A DNA stretch of 64,000 nucleotides from assembly GCA_910578865.1 (NCBI GenBank), contig CAJTRM010000001.1, positions 186,248-250,247 on the forward strand, written 5' to 3'. The number at the start of each line of letters is the position of its first letter. The stretch's first letter is position 1. This DNA comes from an uncultured Dorea sp. GTDB lineage: Bacteria; Bacillota_A; Clostridia; Lachnospirales; Lachnospiraceae. A program made the position numbers and the translations under genes. Below, one piece after another: positions 61,868 to 64,000 of this stretch. Under the pieces are notes generated by a model. That model ran no database searches and was not told the origin of the DNA. It saw only the letters and a list, made by a program, of their open reading frames with translations.

Positions 61868-62680
61868 CTACTGTAATAACTGAAGAACTCCCTGCGGTAC
61901 CTGGTTAGCCTGAGCCAGCATAGCCTGAGATGCCTGAACAAGAATGTTATTCTTGGTGTATGCCATCATCTCTTTAGCCATATCTACGTCACGAACACGG
62001 CTCTCTGCTGCTGTGATGTTCTCTGTCTGAGCACCTAAGTTGTTGATGGTATGCTCTAATCTGTTCTGAACCGCACCAAGATCACCTCTCATGCTGGAAA
62101 TCTTGTCAATTGCTGAGTTGATTGTATCAATTGAAGCTTTTGCAGAAGCAGCTGACTCAACGCTAAGGCTGGTAATAGTCAATGCATCTGTAGTCAATGC
62201 TCCTACTGTAACTGACAGGCTGTTCTGAGTAGCAGCTGTCTCACCAATCTGGAAGGAAACTGCGCCAGTTGTAAATACGTCACTGCCGTTGAACTTAGAT
62301 GTAGCACCGATTCTGGTGATCTCTGCCTTCAGTGCAGTAATCTCTGCCTGCATAGAAGCACGGTTTGTTGAATTGTAAGTACCGTTTGCAGACTGAACTG
62401 CCAGTTCCATCATACGGTCTAACATAGAGTGAACTTCTGTAAGAGCACCTTCTGCTGTCTGTACAAGAGATACACCGTCTTCTGCGTTCTTCTGAGCAGT
62501 CTCAAGACCTTTGATCTGAGCTCTCATCTTCTCGGAAATAGCAAGACCTGCTGCATCATCACCTGCACGGTTGATTCTGTAACCAGATGATAATTTCTCA
62601 AGGTTCTTTCCAACTGCTGAGTTATTGTTTGTTAAATTTCTGTGTGCATTTAATGCTGTAATATTGTGCTGAATTCTCAT
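61868..62680 (-). CDS. fliC: Flagellin
   Basis: This 270-residue flagellin has the conserved N-terminal D0/D1 (MRIQHNITALNAHRNL; LSSGYRINRAGDDAAGLAIS) and C-terminal D1/D0 (NILVQASQAMLAQANQVPQG), with only a short variable middle (about residues 165-195). It forms the filament and is exported with FliS. AAGGAGGA precedes the ATG. The gene name hag would fit equally. Genes for glycosyltransferases lie on both sides. The leader has a sigma-28-like promoter and a CsrA-type hairpin. Confidence 0.97.
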   Translation of the reverse strand: MRIQHNITALNAHRNLTNNNSAVGKNLEKLSSGYRINRAGDDAAGLAISEKMRAQIKGLETAQKNAEDGVSLVQTAEGALTEVHSMLDRMMELAVQSANGTYNSTNRASMQAEITALKAEITRIGATSKFNGSDVFTTGAVSFQIGETAATQNSLSVTVGALTTDALTITSLSVESAASAKASIDTINSAIDKISSMRGDLGAVQNRLEHTINNLGAQTENITAAESRVRDVDMAKEMMAYTKNNILVQASQAMLAQANQVPQGVLQLLQ

Positions 62681-62681
62681 A

Positions 62682-62819
62682 CTATATTTCCTCCTTGAAA
62701 TAAATTGCAGGAATATCCTTTTCCTGCTGTTTTGATTTGTCTGAAGCTTTTTCTGTATCTGAAAGGACTATTCCGAATCTGCCGGCATTATGATCGGGAA
62801 TGTATCCATCCAAAGCCAT
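62682..62819 (-). CDS. Possible 45-residue reading frame in the flagellin leader
   Basis: An ATG at 62819 opens a 45-codon frame (beginning MALDGYIPDHNAGRFG) that ends in TAG one base before the flagellin ATG and contains the flagellin ribosome binding site. Its own site is weak (AAGAAG). The composition looks protein-like, but there is no known family. It may be a leader peptide or chance; low confidence. Confidence 0.25.
   Translation of the reverse strand: MALDGYIPDHNAGRFGIVLSDTEKASDKSKQQEKDIPAIYFKEEI
62690..62727 (-). promoter_or_regulatory. CsrA-type binding sites in the flagellin leader
   Basis: A 7-bp stem (62707-62713 with 62721-62727) shows an AAGGATA loop on the minus strand, followed 12 bases later by the flagellin AAGGAGGA (GGAGG complement at 62690-62694). 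A GGA-loop hairpin plus a GGA in the ribosome binding site is the form of the Bacillus hag leader sites bound by CsrA. No csrA or fliW gene is in this window. Confidence 0.5.
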
Positions 62820-62841
62820 CAAAAACTTCTTTTCATGTATA

Positions 62842-62867
62842 TTATCGAATGTTTTTCCGGAAACTTA
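62842..62867 (-). promoter_or_regulatory. Sigma-28-like promoter of flagellin
   Basis: The minus strand reads TAAG (62864-62867), 14-base spacer, TTCGATAA (62842-62849), close to the sigma-28 consensus TAAA-N15-GCCGATAA. The transcript would have a leader of about 155 bases. Confidence 0.6.
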
Positions 62868-62877
62868 AGAGTAAATA

Positions 62878-63957
62878 TTAATTTTTTTGTAATATTTTTT
62901 CTATCCGCTCCCCGGCCGGTGTATATCCCTGATCCAGCGCCTGGCGGTACCAGGCAAGCGCCTTCTGCTGATTGCCGTTCACCTCACACCAGACGCCCAG
63001 ATTATAAGCCGCTTTAAAAGATCCGTTCCCCCACACGCCTCCCTGCTCCGGAACTTCGCCGACTTCAAGGCACTTGAGATATGATTTTTCTATTTCCGGC
63101 AGAAGACTCACATAACGCTGCACATCTGAAAAAATCGCCTGCGTGTAAAAGGTTCCGCATGCAAAATGGAAATCTGCGTACAGATCCATCTTCTCTTTTT
63201 CCCGATCTATCATCGCAAGTCCTTCCTCATATCTTTTCAGCTGCAGCAGATTATACAGATAAGCGACAACTCCCGCCGGGCGGTATCCGGTCCCCGACTT
63301 CGGCACCAGCTTATAAAATTTTTCAAACCAGGGATCTGCCTCTTCATATCTTTTCATATTCCACAATGTATATGCAATCTGATACAGCACATAAGAATCC
63401 TCCGGCGCCTCCTCATAATCCTCCATGAGGATCTGCAGATTTCTCTCCCCCTTCCCGCCCTGCATATATCCATCATGCTCAAAAACCAGCGGGACAGGTC
63501 TGACAGGCAGGTCACTTACTACCTGCTCATGGACTCTTCCTTTATAGATACTTCCCGACGGCACCAGCCTGGTCGTAAATGTATTCCCCCTGCACACCTC
63601 GCCGGAATCTCCGACAAAACTGTCAAGCCTGTGGATGGCGCCGGCGGCATCCCCTTTCTCCATAAATTCCCGGATGTCTTCTCTTGTACCGGAAACCAGA
63701 TATTCATCGGCATCCAGGATCAGATTCCAGTCACAGCCGGATTGCTGAAGAGAAAAATTGCGGGCGGCGGAAAAATCTCCGCACCAGTCAAACCTCGAGA
63801 CATGAGCGCCGAATTTCTTTGCAATTTCTACCGTACGGTCTGTAGATCCGGTATCTGTGATATATATATCATCCACAAGTCCTTTTACACACTCCAGACA
63901 CCTTTCCAGGCATCTTTCTTCGTTTTTTACGATCATTACCAACGCCAACGTTTTCAT
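62878..63957 (-). CDS. Family-2 glycosyltransferase with TPR-like C-terminal region
   Basis: This 359-residue protein has an N-terminal glycosyltransferase domain (about 1-110; MIVKNEERCLERCL, TDTGSTDRT, FSAARNFSL and DADE at 82-85) and a C-terminal helical-repeat part (about 165-355; YEEADPWFEKFYKLV). It is cytoplasmic. It sits immediately upstream of flagellin and resembles the 675-residue gene downstream, so flagellin is its likely acceptor. GGGAGG precedes the ATG; the 43 bases to the window edge contain no gene. Confidence 0.88.
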   Translation of the reverse strand: MKTLALVMIVKNEERCLERCLECVKGLVDDIYITDTGSTDRTVEIAKKFGAHVSRFDWCGDFSAARNFSLQQSGCDWNLILDADEYLVSGTREDIREFMEKGDAAGAIHRLDSFVGDSGEVCRGNTFTTRLVPSGSIYKGRVHEQVVSDLPVRPVPLVFEHDGYMQGGKGERNLQILMEDYEEAPEDSYVLYQIAYTLWNMKRYEEADPWFEKFYKLVPKSGTGYRPAGVVAYLYNLLQLKRYEEGLAMIDREKEKMDLYADFHFACGTFYTQAIFSDVQRYVSLLPEIEKSYLKCLEVGEVPEQGGVWGNGSFKAAYNLGVWCEVNGNQQKALAWYRQALDQGYTPAGERIEKILQKN

Positions 63958-64000
63958 AGCCGCCTCCCTCTAAACATTTTCTGTATCATACTCTATTTCC

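Noticed and set aside
62819..62836. Five-codon frame overlapping the start of the 45-codon frame
   Set aside because: Too short to support; the TGATG overlap may be chance.

Overview
The window looks like a stretch of chromosome from a motile, Gram-positive anaerobe of the Clostridia, most likely Lachnospiraceae. The pointers are the gene families rather than any database match: a glgC-glgD pair, a sigma-28 gene inside a fla/che operon, FliY with a CheC-like half, CheC/CheD/CheV, strong GGAGG ribosome binding sites and lipoprotein-type sugar-binding proteins. No tRNA, rRNA, CRISPR array, phage or complete insertion sequence was seen.

Region 1 (1-12180, minus strand) is a sugar-uptake and sugar-breakdown block. 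It holds a ribose-type set (rbsK, rbsD, rbsA, rbsC, rbsB), a second operon (lacI-type regulator, L-fucose/L-arabinose isomerase-family enzyme, split transketolase halves, a sugar-binding lipoprotein cut by the window edge), and three close LacI-family paralogues. The rbsK operon and the isomerase/transketolase operon start from near-identical promoters with the same palindromic operator, so they are probably co-regulated.

Region 2 (12200-15605, minus) is the classical rpmG-secE-nusG-rplK-rplA-rplJ-rplL ribosomal block with an L10 leader, ending in a strong terminator instead of running into rpoBC. Region 3 (15800-18190, plus) is glgC-glgD for glycogen synthesis. Region 4 (18227-20630) has a nucleotidyltransferase-like gene and an orphan FtsE-like ATPase, followed by an 84-bp palindromic element bounded by 8-bp direct repeats.

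Region 5 (20600-52000) is mainly one long minus-strand flagellar and chemotaxis operon reading from a lytic transglycosylase and flgB down to cheC, cheD, cheV and an EAL/HDOD protein. A separate fliD-fliS unit has a sigma-28 -10 box. Between them a plus-strand pair encodes a small ParA ATPase and a protein joining a basic N-terminus, a long Pro/Glu repeat linker and a ComFB domain. This pair is the best candidate for an undescribed system, possibly a cyclic-dinucleotide-responsive positioning module for flagella or chemoreceptors.

Region 6 (52080-64000) starts with a plus-strand chemoreceptor. The minus strand then holds flagellin flanked by glycosyltransferases and by the CDP-3,6-dideoxyhexose enzymes RfbF, RfbG and RfbH, plus a degenerate RfbF paralogue. 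This arrangement suggests a flagellin-glycosylation island. The flagellin leader has a sigma-28-like promoter, a CsrA-type hairpin and a possible 45-codon reading frame overlapping the ribosome binding site.
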